From: Acidobacteriota bacterium
Lineage (GTDB): Bacteria > Acidobacteriota > Blastocatellia > Chloracidobacteriales > JADJPF01
Direction: 5' to 3'
DNA: 64,000 nucleotides
Assembly: GCA_016213785.1 (NCBI GenBank)
Contig: JACQZQ010000113.1
Span: 84,206-148,205, forward strand
The notes under the pieces are model-generated. The model did no database searches, had not been told where the DNA came from, and saw only the letters and a list, made by a program, of their open reading frames with translations. Below, piece by piece: positions 53,695 through 63,366 of this stretch. Position 1 is the stretch's first letter, and the number at the start of each line of letters is the position of its first letter. A program made the position numbers and the translations under genes.

Positions 53695-55026
53695 ATGCAA
53701 TTAGCCACACTTTATAAAGAACATATTATTTTATTAAAAATACATTATGAAAATACATTAAATATATTAAAAGAAAAAGGTTTAGCGCTTGACGCTATAT
53801 TAATTCATTCTGGTAGCGAGAGCTATTACTTTGCTGATGATAACCATATTGCTTTTCGCTCTGTCCCCCATTTTACTCATTGGCTTCCTTTAGAAGGGCC
53901 AGACCATTTTCTACTTTTTCAACCAGGCAAAAACTTAAGACTATTTCGCTATGTTCCAAAAGATTTTTGGTATGAAATTCCTAAGGATAATCTAAATCAC
54001 TACTTAGACCAATTTGAGCTTATAGAAGTAAACAAAGTCTCTCAAGTACAAAACTATCTTCCTAATTTAAGCAAAACTGCTTATATTGGAAATAACCCTA
54101 AACTAGTTCAAGAATGGGGTGTAAGCGAGGATTTAGTACAGCCTAAAATGCTAATGGCTAGACTAGATTTTGCTCGTGCAAAGAAAACTCCTTATGAAGT
54201 AGCTTGTCTTAAATTAGCTAATGAGCGTGCTTCGCACGGTCATCGTAGGGCAATGGAAGGCTTTAATAATGGACTAAGCGAGCGACATATTCATAGAGAT
54301 TATCTTAATGCAATAGATGCTACAGAATATGAAACTCCCTATACAAACATAGTTGCGCTTAATGAAAAAGCCTCAGTTCTTCATTACCAGCAAAAGCGCG
54401 GTAATGAAGCCACTTTTGGAAATTTGCTTTTAATTGATGCTGGAGCTAAAACCTTTGGTTATTGTAGTGATATTACACGTACTTACTTACGCCAAGGCGC
54501 AGACCCTTTATTTGAAGAACTACTTAATAAAATGGAGATACTACAAAAAGCCTTGGTAGCAAAAGTTAAAGTAGGGCTATCTTATATTGAAATTCATCGC
54601 TCAACTCATCAAGGTGTAGCAGAAATTTTATCTGACTTGGGACTGATAAAATTATCAGCAGCAGAAATATTTGAACGTCAATTTACACATCCTTTTTTTC
54701 CTCATGGAATTGGGCATTTATTAGGAATTCAAGTTCATGATGTATCAGGCCATGTAGCTGATGAAGAAGGCACTCCAGCCCCACCTCCAGCAGAATATCC
54801 TTTTTTAAGATTTACTAGAAATATAGAAAAAGGGCAAGTTTTCACAATAGAACCTGGATTTTATTTTATTCCAATGTTGCTTGAGCCTTATAGAAATAGT
54901 AGCGACCAAGCACTTTTTGATTGGAAAACAATTGATAGATTAACTCCTTTAGGTGGTATTCGTATAGAAGATAACATTCATGTTACTGATGAGGGGCCAG
55001 AAAATTTAACTAGGGCGGTGTTATAG
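53695..55026 (+). CDS. pepQ: Xaa-Pro dipeptidase (prolidase)
   Basis: A 443-residue M24 metallopeptidase of the same length as E. coli PepQ. The five dinuclear-metal ligands are present: Asp248 (LLIDAGA), Asp259 (CSDITRTYL), His341 (PHGIGHLLG), Glu386 (FTIEPGFYF) and Glu425 (GIRIEDNIHV). The N-terminal creatinase-like domain covers about 1-155. The enzyme hydrolyses dipeptides ending in proline in the cytosol and releases proline, which could feed the P5C dehydrogenase encoded at 7.3 kb. CAGGAG precedes the ATG. The arginase-family gene starts 1 bp after its stop. Confidence 0.95.
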   Translation: MQLATLYKEHIILLKIHYENTLNILKEKGLALDAILIHSGSESYYFADDNHIAFRSVPHFTHWLPLEGPDHFLLFQPGKNLRLFRYVPKDFWYEIPKDNLNHYLDQFELIEVNKVSQVQNYLPNLSKTAYIGNNPKLVQEWGVSEDLVQPKMLMARLDFARAKKTPYEVACLKLANERASHGHRRAMEGFNNGLSERHIHRDYLNAIDATEYETPYTNIVALNEKASVLHYQQKRGNEATFGNLLLIDAGAKTFGYCSDITRTYLRQGADPLFEELLNKMEILQKALVAKVKVGLSYIEIHRSTHQGVAEILSDLGLIKLSAAEIFERQFTHPFFPHGIGHLLGIQVHDVSGHVADEEGTPAPPPAEYPFLRFTRNIEKGQVFTIEPGFYFIPMLLEPYRNSSDQALFDWKTIDRLTPLGGIRIEDNIHVTDEGPENLTRAVL

Positions 55027-55027
55027 A

Positions 55028-56092
55028 ATGACAGAGAATTTTGACGCTAACGCTGCTGCACTGCCTGACTCTGGTATTTTTGGACTGCCTAGCAATTTAG
55101 CAAATAGCAAAGTTGTTTTAATTCCTGTTCCATTTGAAGCGACTACTTCTTATGGTTCAGGTGCCGCTCTAGGCCCAAGAGCAATATTAAAAGCTAGCAA
55201 ACAAGTAGACCTCTATGATTATGGAACAGGTCAACCATATAAATTAGGCATTTATATGTTAGAAGAGTCAGAAGAAATTCATGACTTTAACCGTAAAGCT
55301 AAAAAACTAGCTGCTCCAATCATTGAGCAAGGTGGAAGCACTCTTTCACCTCGCTTAAAGTTTAATTTAGATAAAGTTAATGAGTATAGTAGTAAAGTTA
55401 ATCGCTATGTTTATGACACTACTAGAGATCTACTATCTAAAAATAAAATTGTAGGCGTAATAGGAGGAGATCATGCAACTCCTTTTGGCGCAATTGAAGC
55501 ACATACTGAAGCCTATGAAGGTGGGTTTGGAATCTTGCATATAGATGCTCATGCTGACCTTAGAGAAGCCTATGAAGGCTTTTCTTGGTCACATGCATCG
55601 ATTATGTATAATGTTATAAATTATTTACCTAGAGTAACAAAATTAGTTCAAGTAGGTATTAGAGATTTTTCTGAGGGTGAATTAAATATAATTAAAAGCT
55701 CACATGGTCGTATCATTACTTATTTTGATGAAGTTTTAATGGCCCATAAATTTGAAGGTGTCCCTTGGGCTAGAATTGTAGATGGAATTATTAAAGATTT
55801 ACCTGAACAAGTTTACCTTTCTTTTGATATTGATGGCTTAGATCCTACTCTTTGCCCAAATACAGGAACTCCTGTTCCTGGAGGACTAAGTTTTCAAGAA
55901 ATAATTGCTCTACTTGCTGGTTTAGTTCGATCTGAACGAAAAATTATTGGTTTTGATCTTACAGAAGTCGCTCCCTCTAGTGATGAAACCAATGAATGGG
56001 ATGGTAATGTAGGAGCAAGATTGCTTTATAAAATGATTGGTTATACTCTACTTAGTCGTAGTCCACAAAAACTAAAGCGCCGTAAAAGATAG
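55028..56092 (+). CDS. speB: Agmatinase/arginase family (ureohydrolase)
   Basis: A 354-residue binuclear manganese hydrolase. Ligand motifs are GGDH (146-149), DAHAD (173-177) and SFDIDGLDP (265-273), followed by PNTGTPVPGG. The first 60 residues contain VPFEATTSYGSGAALGPRAI, typical of agmatinases. The family splits agmatine, arginine, guanidinobutyrate or similar compounds to urea and an amine; the length and PVPGG pattern favour agmatinase or a relative, but substrate is not certain. It is translationally coupled to pepQ by a 1-bp gap. A charged insert around 80-130 makes it longer than E. coli SpeB. Confidence 0.85.
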   Translation: MTENFDANAAALPDSGIFGLPSNLANSKVVLIPVPFEATTSYGSGAALGPRAILKASKQVDLYDYGTGQPYKLGIYMLEESEEIHDFNRKAKKLAAPIIEQGGSTLSPRLKFNLDKVNEYSSKVNRYVYDTTRDLLSKNKIVGVIGGDHATPFGAIEAHTEAYEGGFGILHIDAHADLREAYEGFSWSHASIMYNVINYLPRVTKLVQVGIRDFSEGELNIIKSSHGRIITYFDEVLMAHKFEGVPWARIVDGIIKDLPEQVYLSFDIDGLDPTLCPNTGTPVPGGLSFQEIIALLAGLVRSERKIIGFDLTEVAPSSDETNEWDGNVGARLLYKMIGYTLLSRSPQKLKRRKR

Positions 56093-56160
56093 ATTTAATA
56101 GACTAACCATTTTCCATAAAAACTTAATTCTAAATTCTAAAAATATTGGTAAATAAACTT

Positions 56161-58350
56161 ATGAAGTTAAAACTTATTGCCTCATTAGCCCTATTTTGTT
56201 GTTTTTTATTAATGTTTTCCAGTAGACCTTTTAAGGGACAAGCACAAATATTTAGTCTACTACCTAGCAATTTAACTTCTGGTGATATTGCTACGGTAAT
56301 AGGTGGTGATAGAGCTTTTGGTGATGGAGAACTTGCCGTTCAAGCAAGCTTAAATTCACCGAGTATGGCAATTTTTGATAAAGCGGGTAATATATTAGTT
56401 GCTGATACTAGTAACCATAGGATAAGAAAAATAGATTTAACAAGCGGTAAAATTACTACTATTGCAGGCAATGGTAAGCCAGGTTTTACAGGGGATGCTG
56501 AGCCAGCTATAACAGCAGGCTTAAATTTTCCTACAGGGATTGCTTTAGATCAACGAGGCGCACTTTTTATAACAGATTCAGGTAATAATCGTATTCGTAG
56601 AGTTGATCCTGATAGTAGTGTAATTACTACAGTTGCAGGAAATGGAAACGCAGGTCAAGATAAAGATAATGTAGAAGCTATAGAAACCACTTTAACCAAC
56701 CCTTTTAGTCTAACTATTGATAAATCAGGTAATTTATACACCTTACAACTTGAGTCGTTTAGAATACGCCGTATTGATGCTAGTAGCAAAATGATAAGTA
56801 CTATAGGTAGTGGACGGCCTGGTATTAGTAGAGATGGGGAAAACGCCATAACAGCTAATTTAATTCCTGTAGCAATTGCTATTAGTAACCAAGATAATTT
56901 ACTAATAGTTGAAACAAACGCAATGCCTCAGATTGATAATATACTTATTAGTAATCGCATTCGCCAAGTTGATAGTCAAACAGGACTGCTTTCTACCCTA
57001 GCTGGAAATGGTTGTAATCCTTTTCGTATGCTAAATTGCACTTATAATGAAGGAGAAATAGCAGCTAAAACTAGCTTGATTTTTCCCTTAAGTGTTACTA
57101 CAGATAAGGATGGCAATCTTTTTATTTCAGACGATAATAAAATAAAACGCGTTGATGTATTAACAGGAGCAATTACAACAATTGCAGGAAGTGGTATAAA
57201 AACCTTAACCGCTAATAATGGTGATGGTGGTTTAGCTACTAATGCAACCATTTTTCCTACAAACTTACTTGTTGATAAAAATAACAATATTTTTATTGTT
57301 GATAATGCTTATGATCAAGTTCGTCGCATAGATGCTACTACTAGTATAATTAGCTCTCTAGCTGGTATAGGAATTGGGGATGGAAACTTAGCAAATAAAG
57401 CTAAGCTTTTTGACCCTAAAGGATTAGATTTTGATAAGGATGGTAATTTATTTATTGCTGATAGTTTACATAACTTAATAAGAAAAGTTGATAGTAGAGG
57501 AAAAATAACTACTGTGGCAGGTACAGGCCGACGTAACTTTAATGGTGATGGTAAACTAGCGCTAGAAACAGACTTAAATGAACCCCTTGATGTTGCTATA
57601 GATAATAATACTGGAAATCTTTTTATAGTTGAACCACTAAACCGTGTTCGTATGCTTGATGCTAAAACAAATATTATTAGCACTATAGCGGGAAAAGGTC
57701 TAGGTGGTTTTAGTGGTGATGGAGGCTTAGCCTCTAATGCAACTCTATCTATTCCTACTGCAATTACAGTAGATGCTCAAGGAAATCTTTTTATTGCTGA
57801 TACTGCAAATAATCGTATCCGTCGCGTTGATGTTCAGAGCGGAAAAATCTCTACAATTGCCGGTAATGGACAGTTGGCTTTTAGCGGCGATGAAGGCCAA
57901 GCTATTAACGCTGGTTTAGCTTCTCCTAGAGACTTAGCTTTAGATAATAAAAATAACTTAATTGTGATTGATGATAGTAACCGAATACGTAGTATTAATT
58001 TAGGATCTGGAATTATTACTACAATAGCTGGTAGTGGCAAAATAGGGTTTAAGGGTGATGGGAAAACGGCTAAAAAAGCTATTTTTAATAATCCTAGAGC
58101 TATTACTATAGATAAAGACAATAATATTTTTATTGCAGATAGTTTAAATAATCGTATCCGTAAAATTGATGCAAATACTGGAATAATTACTAGCATAGCT
58201 GGTGATGGTATGGATAAATCTACTGGTGATAACGGCCCAGCAATAAGTGCTAGCATTTCAATGCCTACTAATATTACTGTTGATAAAGAAGGTAATTTAT
58301 TTATTGCAGATAAAAGAAATGATGTGATTAGAGCAATAAAAGGTAAATAA
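56161..58350 (+). CDS. Secreted NHL-repeat beta-propeller protein
   Basis: A 729-residue exported protein. After a signal peptide (about 1-27) come 12 NHL-type repeats of roughly 55 residues, each with the pattern I-T-T-I-A-G-x-G, then N-P-x-x-I-x-x-D-x-x-G-N-L-F-I-A-D, then N-R-I-R-R-V-D. Twelve repeats would make two six-bladed propellers. NHL propellers mediate protein or carbohydrate contacts; no enzyme domain is attached. I use the ATG at 56161; an in-frame TTG at 56146 is less likely because the signal peptide begins directly with MKLKLIASLALFCC. Confidence 0.88.
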   Translation: MKLKLIASLALFCCFLLMFSSRPFKGQAQIFSLLPSNLTSGDIATVIGGDRAFGDGELAVQASLNSPSMAIFDKAGNILVADTSNHRIRKIDLTSGKITTIAGNGKPGFTGDAEPAITAGLNFPTGIALDQRGALFITDSGNNRIRRVDPDSSVITTVAGNGNAGQDKDNVEAIETTLTNPFSLTIDKSGNLYTLQLESFRIRRIDASSKMISTIGSGRPGISRDGENAITANLIPVAIAISNQDNLLIVETNAMPQIDNILISNRIRQVDSQTGLLSTLAGNGCNPFRMLNCTYNEGEIAAKTSLIFPLSVTTDKDGNLFISDDNKIKRVDVLTGAITTIAGSGIKTLTANNGDGGLATNATIFPTNLLVDKNNNIFIVDNAYDQVRRIDATTSIISSLAGIGIGDGNLANKAKLFDPKGLDFDKDGNLFIADSLHNLIRKVDSRGKITTVAGTGRRNFNGDGKLALETDLNEPLDVAIDNNTGNLFIVEPLNRVRMLDAKTNIISTIAGKGLGGFSGDGGLASNATLSIPTAITVDAQGNLFIADTANNRIRRVDVQSGKISTIAGNGQLAFSGDEGQAINAGLASPRDLALDNKNNLIVIDDSNRIRSINLGSGIITTIAGSGKIGFKGDGKTAKKAIFNNPRAITIDKDNNIFIADSLNNRIRKIDANTGIITSIAGDGMDKSTGDNGPAISASISMPTNITVDKEGNLFIADKRNDVIRAIKGK

Positions 58351-58417
58351 GAAAATGCAAAGTTTTTAACTTGCTCCGTTCTTGGTTTTAACAAACATCA
58401 AGGAGTCTTCTAATAGA

Positions 58418-59521
58418 ATGCAAAATTTGGTATTAGCCAATGTTAAACATCGTCCTTTAAGGACTTTAATTACTGCCTTAGGAATATCAATAGGAATAGT
58501 CTTAATATTAGTTATAGTTGGTCTAGCTCATGGAATGTTAAATGACCGTGCTGGTAGGGAAGCAAATATGGCAGCAGAAATTATTGTTAGACCTATTGGG
58601 AGTTTTACTGCCGGGCTTTCTTCTAATACCTTGTCAATGGATATTGAACTAGCAAAACAGGTTAGTCAAATCTCTGGAGTAAAATCTGTTACCCCTATAG
58701 CTCAATATATACAAAATACTGGTACAGGTATTGGTTTTCGTGTTACTGAAGGTATTGATTTTGATAGCTATTCGCAAACAACAGGTATTGAGTTAATAAA
58801 TGGAAAAGCTCCTAGTGACAATACTGAAGTTGTAGTAGATGAAGAATATGCTGTTGAAAAAAAATTAACTATAGGAAGCCAAGTAAAAACTCTAGATAAA
58901 ACCTTTAAGTTAGCTGGAATATATTCTCCTGTAGTAGGCTCACACATTAAAGTTAAATTATCTATGCTTCAAGAACTGCTATCAGCAGAAAATCGATGTA
59001 CAATGCTTTTTGTTAGATGTGTAAATCCTCAGGATAAAGAGCTTGTAGCTAAAGCAATTAGCCAAGCAACTACCGATACCCAAATAATTTTTACTAGCGA
59101 TTTGCCTAGGCTTTATTCTCAGGGAATCCCTGCCTTAGATGTTTTCTTAAATGTACTTGTAGCTCTATCTATATTTATTAGCACACTAGTTATTTTACTA
59201 TCTATGTATACAGCTATTGTAGAAAGAACCCGCGAAATAGGTGTATTAAAAAGCTTAGGGGCATCAAGTTCTTTTATTATCTGGACAATAGAAAAAGAAG
59301 CTTTAGTAATAGGAATAATTGGTGTTTTAATAGGTCATATTTTAGCTTTGATTTCTAGGTTTTTATTAATTAATTTTACTAGCTTACAAAAAGTTGAATT
59401 TGAGTGGCAATGGTTAGTTATAACAACGCTTATAGGGATAATTGGAGCCTTAGTTGGAGCACTTTATCCAGCTATTTATGCAGCACGTCAAGACCCTGTA
59501 ATAGCTTTAAGCTATGAGTAA
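58418..59521 (+). CDS. MacB/FtsX-type ABC transporter permease
   Basis: A 367-residue membrane protein with the four-helix MacB topology: an N-terminal helix at about 17-37 (LITALGISIGIVLILVIVG), a large periplasmic MacB-PCD domain, and a C-terminal FtsX domain with three helices (about 250-275, 294-320 and 334-358). REIGVLKSLGASSSFI is the coupling motif that contacts the ATPase. No ATPase gene is adjacent, so it must pair with one encoded elsewhere or belong to a split operon. I use the ATG at 58418, 12 nt after AAGGAG, over a TTG at 58382. A bidirectional terminator follows. Confidence 0.87.
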   Translation: MQNLVLANVKHRPLRTLITALGISIGIVLILVIVGLAHGMLNDRAGREANMAAEIIVRPIGSFTAGLSSNTLSMDIELAKQVSQISGVKSVTPIAQYIQNTGTGIGFRVTEGIDFDSYSQTTGIELINGKAPSDNTEVVVDEEYAVEKKLTIGSQVKTLDKTFKLAGIYSPVVGSHIKVKLSMLQELLSAENRCTMLFVRCVNPQDKELVAKAISQATTDTQIIFTSDLPRLYSQGIPALDVFLNVLVALSIFISTLVILLSMYTAIVERTREIGVLKSLGASSSFIIWTIEKEALVIGIIGVLIGHILALISRFLLINFTSLQKVEFEWQWLVITTLIGIIGALVGALYPAIYAARQDPVIALSYE

Positions 59522-59531
59522 AGTTAAGCAA

Positions 59532-59559
59532 TTAGGGAATGCTTTTTTACATTCCCTAA
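59532..59559. terminator. Bidirectional terminator between permease and transglutaminase genes
   Basis: TTAGGGAATG (59532-59541) pairs perfectly with CATTCCCTAA (59550-59559) across an 8-nt T-rich loop, between convergent genes. Confidence 0.75.
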
Positions 59560-59580
59560 AAAGCGTTACATTTCAGTTAT

Positions 59581-60591
59581 TTATAAATTCTTAAAAGCAA
59601 ATTTTCTTTCTACTTTATCCGTAGGCTTTTGATCAATTTCAGCATAAGGATAAATAAAAAAGTTTAATGGTTCAGAATGAATTCCTGGTAAAGCAACATC
59701 TCTACCAATAGAAAATTCAACTCGGTTTTCATCATGTGCGCCAAAAAAATAATCTTTTAGTTGAGGGTTTTTACTAGCCTCTGATGCATCCATTGGAATC
59801 CAACCTTTTCCTTTAATATAGCCCTCAGCCCAACAATGATAGCCTGCAATCTGTCCTTCTGCTTTGTCATTTGGAACTGAAAACCCAATAGCAAAGCGAG
59901 CAGGAATACCAACAGCCCTACATAAACCAATAATTAAAGCATGAAAGTCTGTACAATTTCCTCGCTTTTCATCACAAGCAAAATAAATATCGCCTCTTCC
60001 CCAACCAGAGCCGCTTTTATCATACTTAAGGTTATTTGCTGCATAGTAATAAATTGCAGTTAATTTTTCCTCATCAGTTAGTTTATCTTTAGTGATTTCT
60101 GTTGCTAAGTCCTTAATTCGCTGACTTATAGGGACTAATTTATCTGGTTGTAACCAACGTGGCATTAAAGGATCAGGTAGAGTTGTGAAAGTTTTTTGAA
60201 TAGTTTTTCCATCTAATGCCAGACGATTAATATTTTCCTGTCTAGTGATCTGAAAGGCCATTTCTACTGTAAATGTTCCTGCTTTAGGATTATTACTAGT
60301 AGCCACTAAAACAGAATTTCCATACTCAGCATCAGTTAAAAAGCTAACAGGTTGTTCTGATTTAACTTGAACGTTAGTGATTTGTTGATTGATATCAGAT
60401 TTTGGCACAGGCAACCATAGTTTAGCAGACGTACTTCCTTCAGGAATTTGGACAGTGGCCGAGTATGTAAACTCAAATTTTCTTTGTTTGATTGGAGATA
60501 CTAGGGTTTCTTCGCTACTAGCTTGGAGTTTTGTTACTCCTACTAATGAAACTACTAAAAAAAGATACAAGAATAGTTTGTAAATTTGCAT
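59581..60591 (-). CDS. Secreted transglutaminase-like protein
   Basis: A 336-residue exported protein with a signal peptide (1-25). The transglutaminase-core domain at about 150-275 has the catalytic triad Cys in RGNCTDFHAL, His in GYHCWAEGY and Asp in PMDASEA. A beta-rich domain (about 35-130) lies in front, as in DUF3857/transglutaminase proteins. These act as cysteine proteases or isopeptide-forming enzymes in the periplasm; the substrate is unknown. It is convergent with the permease gene and divergent from priA. Confidence 0.87.
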   Translation of the reverse strand: MQIYKLFLYLFLVVSLVGVTKLQASSEETLVSPIKQRKFEFTYSATVQIPEGSTSAKLWLPVPKSDINQQITNVQVKSEQPVSFLTDAEYGNSVLVATSNNPKAGTFTVEMAFQITRQENINRLALDGKTIQKTFTTLPDPLMPRWLQPDKLVPISQRIKDLATEITKDKLTDEEKLTAIYYYAANNLKYDKSGSGWGRGDIYFACDEKRGNCTDFHALIIGLCRAVGIPARFAIGFSVPNDKAEGQIAGYHCWAEGYIKGKGWIPMDASEASKNPQLKDYFFGAHDENRVEFSIGRDVALPGIHSEPLNFFIYPYAEIDQKPTDKVERKFAFKNL

Positions 60592-60813
60592 ATCCTACAC
60601 CTTGAAAATATAAGTTGTTGGGTTCATTCAATACATAAGATTTTTATAACTCGATTAATAACACAGCCTGCCTTTTTAATGCAAATAGTCTGTCTAGCCA
60701 TATTTCTGTTATTACTTATAAGTTTGTTTTCTTAAGCAAGAAGTAAAGGAATTATTTCGATCAGCGAAAACATTTCACCTATTTTTCTTTTCTAAGATAA
60801 AATAAGAGTGATT

Positions 60814-63294
60814 ATGTATGTTGAGATTGCGATACCACTTTATATTTTCCAGACATTTACCTACTCTGTACCTGAAGAAATGCAACAAGATATTCAAGTA
60901 GGTTGCCGTTGTCTAATCCCTTTTGGCAAACGTTCTACAGTTGGCTATATTGTTGCTTTGCACGATGAAATTGATCCAGAAATCTCTCCTGAATCATTAA
61001 AAGAAATTTTAGTAGTTATTGATGAAACTCCATTAATTATTCCAGAAATTTTAGAGCTTACACACTGGATTGCAGATTATTACTATGCTCCTTGGGGAGA
61101 AGTGATAAAAGCTGCCCTACCAGCAGGAATAAATGCTGCAATGGAAGTGACTATTTCTGTTACTGAAGCAGGACGTGAACAGCTTAATAGCCTTGATGCT
61201 AGTAGAATTGAGCGATCGACTAAGTGGAAAGCCTTGCAACAAATTGCTAATAATAAAAGCTTAAACCCTAAAACACTAGAAAAAGAATATAGTAAAGCTA
61301 GACTTGCTGCTATAACTCGTGAACTAGAAAAAGATGGTTTAATCCAAGTTGAGCAGCAAATTGAGCCGCAAAAGACACGAGCTAAAAAGCAAATGGCTGT
61401 AAGGCTAACTACTAATCATACTATAGACGAATTACTAAGAGTTGATAATGAAGACCTCTCTAGTTCACAAAAAAGAGTTCTGGATTATTTATCTTCTTCA
61501 GCTACTACACCATTTCTTACAGATCTTTTGGAAATTCTAAATATTAGTGTTTCTGTTGTGAGATCTTTAGAAAAACGAGGGTTAGTTGAGGTTTTTTCTC
61601 AAACCATAAGACGCAATCCCTTAGCCCATATTGCACAACCTGTTCAGCCTATGCTACTTCCAATACTTCCATTAACTGATGCTCAAGCCGAAGCTCTAGA
61701 ACAAATTCTTACAGCCATTTTTGCTGAAGAATACACTACATTTTTGCTTCATGGTGTTACTGGCTCAGGAAAAACAGAGATTTATTTACGTGCAATGAAG
61801 GCTACTTTAGAAATAGGAAAAAATGCTCTTATGCTAGTACCAGAAATAGCCCTTACCCCAGTATTTTCACGACGTTTGTGTGAATATTTTGGTGATTATG
61901 TAGCAATATTACATTCGTCACTTTCAGAAGGAGAACGTTTTGATGAGTGGCAAAGAATTTACCGAGGCGAAGCAAAAGTTGTAATAGGTACACGTTCGGC
62001 TGTCTTTGCTCCTATTCGTAACTTAGGCTTAATTGTTGTAGATGAAGAACATGAGACTTCTTATAAACAAGAAGAAGTCCCTCGTTATAATGGTCGTGAT
62101 AGCGCAATAATGCGGGCACTTAAAGCCCAAGCTGTTGTGATCTTAGGGAGTGCTACACCATCACTTGAGACTTTCCATAATGCGCATATAAAAAAATATC
62201 ACTATCTTACTTTGCCTGAACGTGTTGCTAAACGCCCTTTAGCCAAAGTAGAAGTAGTTGATATGCGCGAAGTTTTTCAACGCCAAGGCAAAGTACAAAT
62301 CTTTTCTGATGAACTAATTCAAGCAGCTAAAGATGCTTTAGCTAAAGGGGAACAAGCCATAATAATGCTAAATCGACGTGGTTTTTCTGCCTTTGTAATT
62401 TGTCGTAGCTGCGGTCAATCTATTCGCTGTCGAGATTGTGCTGTTACTTTAACTTATCATAAAGAAGCTAGCCGTCTTATTTGCCATTATTGTAACTACC
62501 AAGTAGGTATTCCTAAAACATGCCCTACTTGTAATAGCATGTATATTTACTATATGGGTGAGGGAACTGAGCAAATAGAGGCTAAGGTTAAAGAGATTTT
62601 TCCAGAAAATAAAGTTTGTAGAGTAGACCGTGATACTACTAGACGTAAGGGGAGTTTTGAAAAAATTATTAATGAGTTTGCTGATGGGTTAATAGATATA
62701 TTGGTTGGAACTCAAATGCTTGCTAAAGGACATGATTTTCCTAATGTAACATTAGTAGGGGTAATTTCTGTAGACGCTGGTCTTTCAATGCCAGATTTTC
62801 GCTCCGCTGAACGTACTTTTCAACTGCTAACACAAGTTGCAGGTCGTGCAGGACGGGGAGGTGCTCCTGGCAAAGTAATTATTCAAAGCTATCACCCTGA
62901 TCATTATTCTCTAACTCATGCTAGTATGCAAAATTATCAAGCTTTTTATCAGCAGGAAATAAATTTTCGTCGCTCTCTTTACTATCCACCTTTTAGCGTA
63001 CTAGTAAATATCATTATTAAACATAAAGAATTATCCCAGGCTCAGGCTCTTGCTTCAGAGGTTGGTCGTCAACTGCGTCTAGCATCACAAGATGATAAAA
63101 CTATTCGTATTTTAGGCCCTGCCCAAGCACCTCTTTCTCGTCTTCGTGCAGAACATCGCTTGCAAATTTTAATTAAAGCCCGTACACGTACTAGAGCTAG
63201 AGAGATTTTAGATATTGCTATGGATAAACTAAACCAAGCTCAACAAGACTTAAATGCTATTAATATTGAGGTTGATCCTATAGACTTAATGTAA
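60814..63294 (+). CDS. priA: PriA, primosomal replication restart helicase
   Basis: An 826-residue superfamily 2 helicase that reloads the replisome at stalled forks. It has the N-terminal 3'BD domain (YVEIAIPLYIFQTFTYSVPE), Walker A GVTGSGKT (314-321), DEEH motif II, and eight zinc-binding Cys: C530, C533, C539, C542, C557, C560, C570 and C573. The helicase C-terminal part has VAGRAGRGGAPGKVIIQSY. Length is standard or slightly long, with an insert at about 130-250. I use the ATG at 60814; a GTG at 60808 is also in frame. It is monocistronic. Confidence 0.97.
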   Translation: MYVEIAIPLYIFQTFTYSVPEEMQQDIQVGCRCLIPFGKRSTVGYIVALHDEIDPEISPESLKEILVVIDETPLIIPEILELTHWIADYYYAPWGEVIKAALPAGINAAMEVTISVTEAGREQLNSLDASRIERSTKWKALQQIANNKSLNPKTLEKEYSKARLAAITRELEKDGLIQVEQQIEPQKTRAKKQMAVRLTTNHTIDELLRVDNEDLSSSQKRVLDYLSSSATTPFLTDLLEILNISVSVVRSLEKRGLVEVFSQTIRRNPLAHIAQPVQPMLLPILPLTDAQAEALEQILTAIFAEEYTTFLLHGVTGSGKTEIYLRAMKATLEIGKNALMLVPEIALTPVFSRRLCEYFGDYVAILHSSLSEGERFDEWQRIYRGEAKVVIGTRSAVFAPIRNLGLIVVDEEHETSYKQEEVPRYNGRDSAIMRALKAQAVVILGSATPSLETFHNAHIKKYHYLTLPERVAKRPLAKVEVVDMREVFQRQGKVQIFSDELIQAAKDALAKGEQAIIMLNRRGFSAFVICRSCGQSIRCRDCAVTLTYHKEASRLICHYCNYQVGIPKTCPTCNSMYIYYMGEGTEQIEAKVKEIFPENKVCRVDRDTTRRKGSFEKIINEFADGLIDILVGTQMLAKGHDFPNVTLVGVISVDAGLSMPDFRSAERTFQLLTQVAGRAGRGGAPGKVIIQSYHPDHYSLTHASMQNYQAFYQQEINFRRSLYYPPFSVLVNIIIKHKELSQAQALASEVGRQLRLASQDDKTIRILGPAQAPLSRLRAEHRLQILIKARTRTRAREILDIAMDKLNQAQQDLNAINIEVDPIDLM

Positions 63295-63366
63295 TAATAT
63301 GCACATCTTTTAGCTTTTACTTTTATAGTAAAACTTAAAATAAGAAAGCTCACTTTGTAGGTAAAA

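Noticed and set aside
57834..58394. A long minus-strand open frame opposite the NHL-repeat gene.
   Set aside because: It mirrors the repetitive codon pattern of the NHL repeats, gives a low-complexity Leu/Ser/Pro protein and has no start signals.
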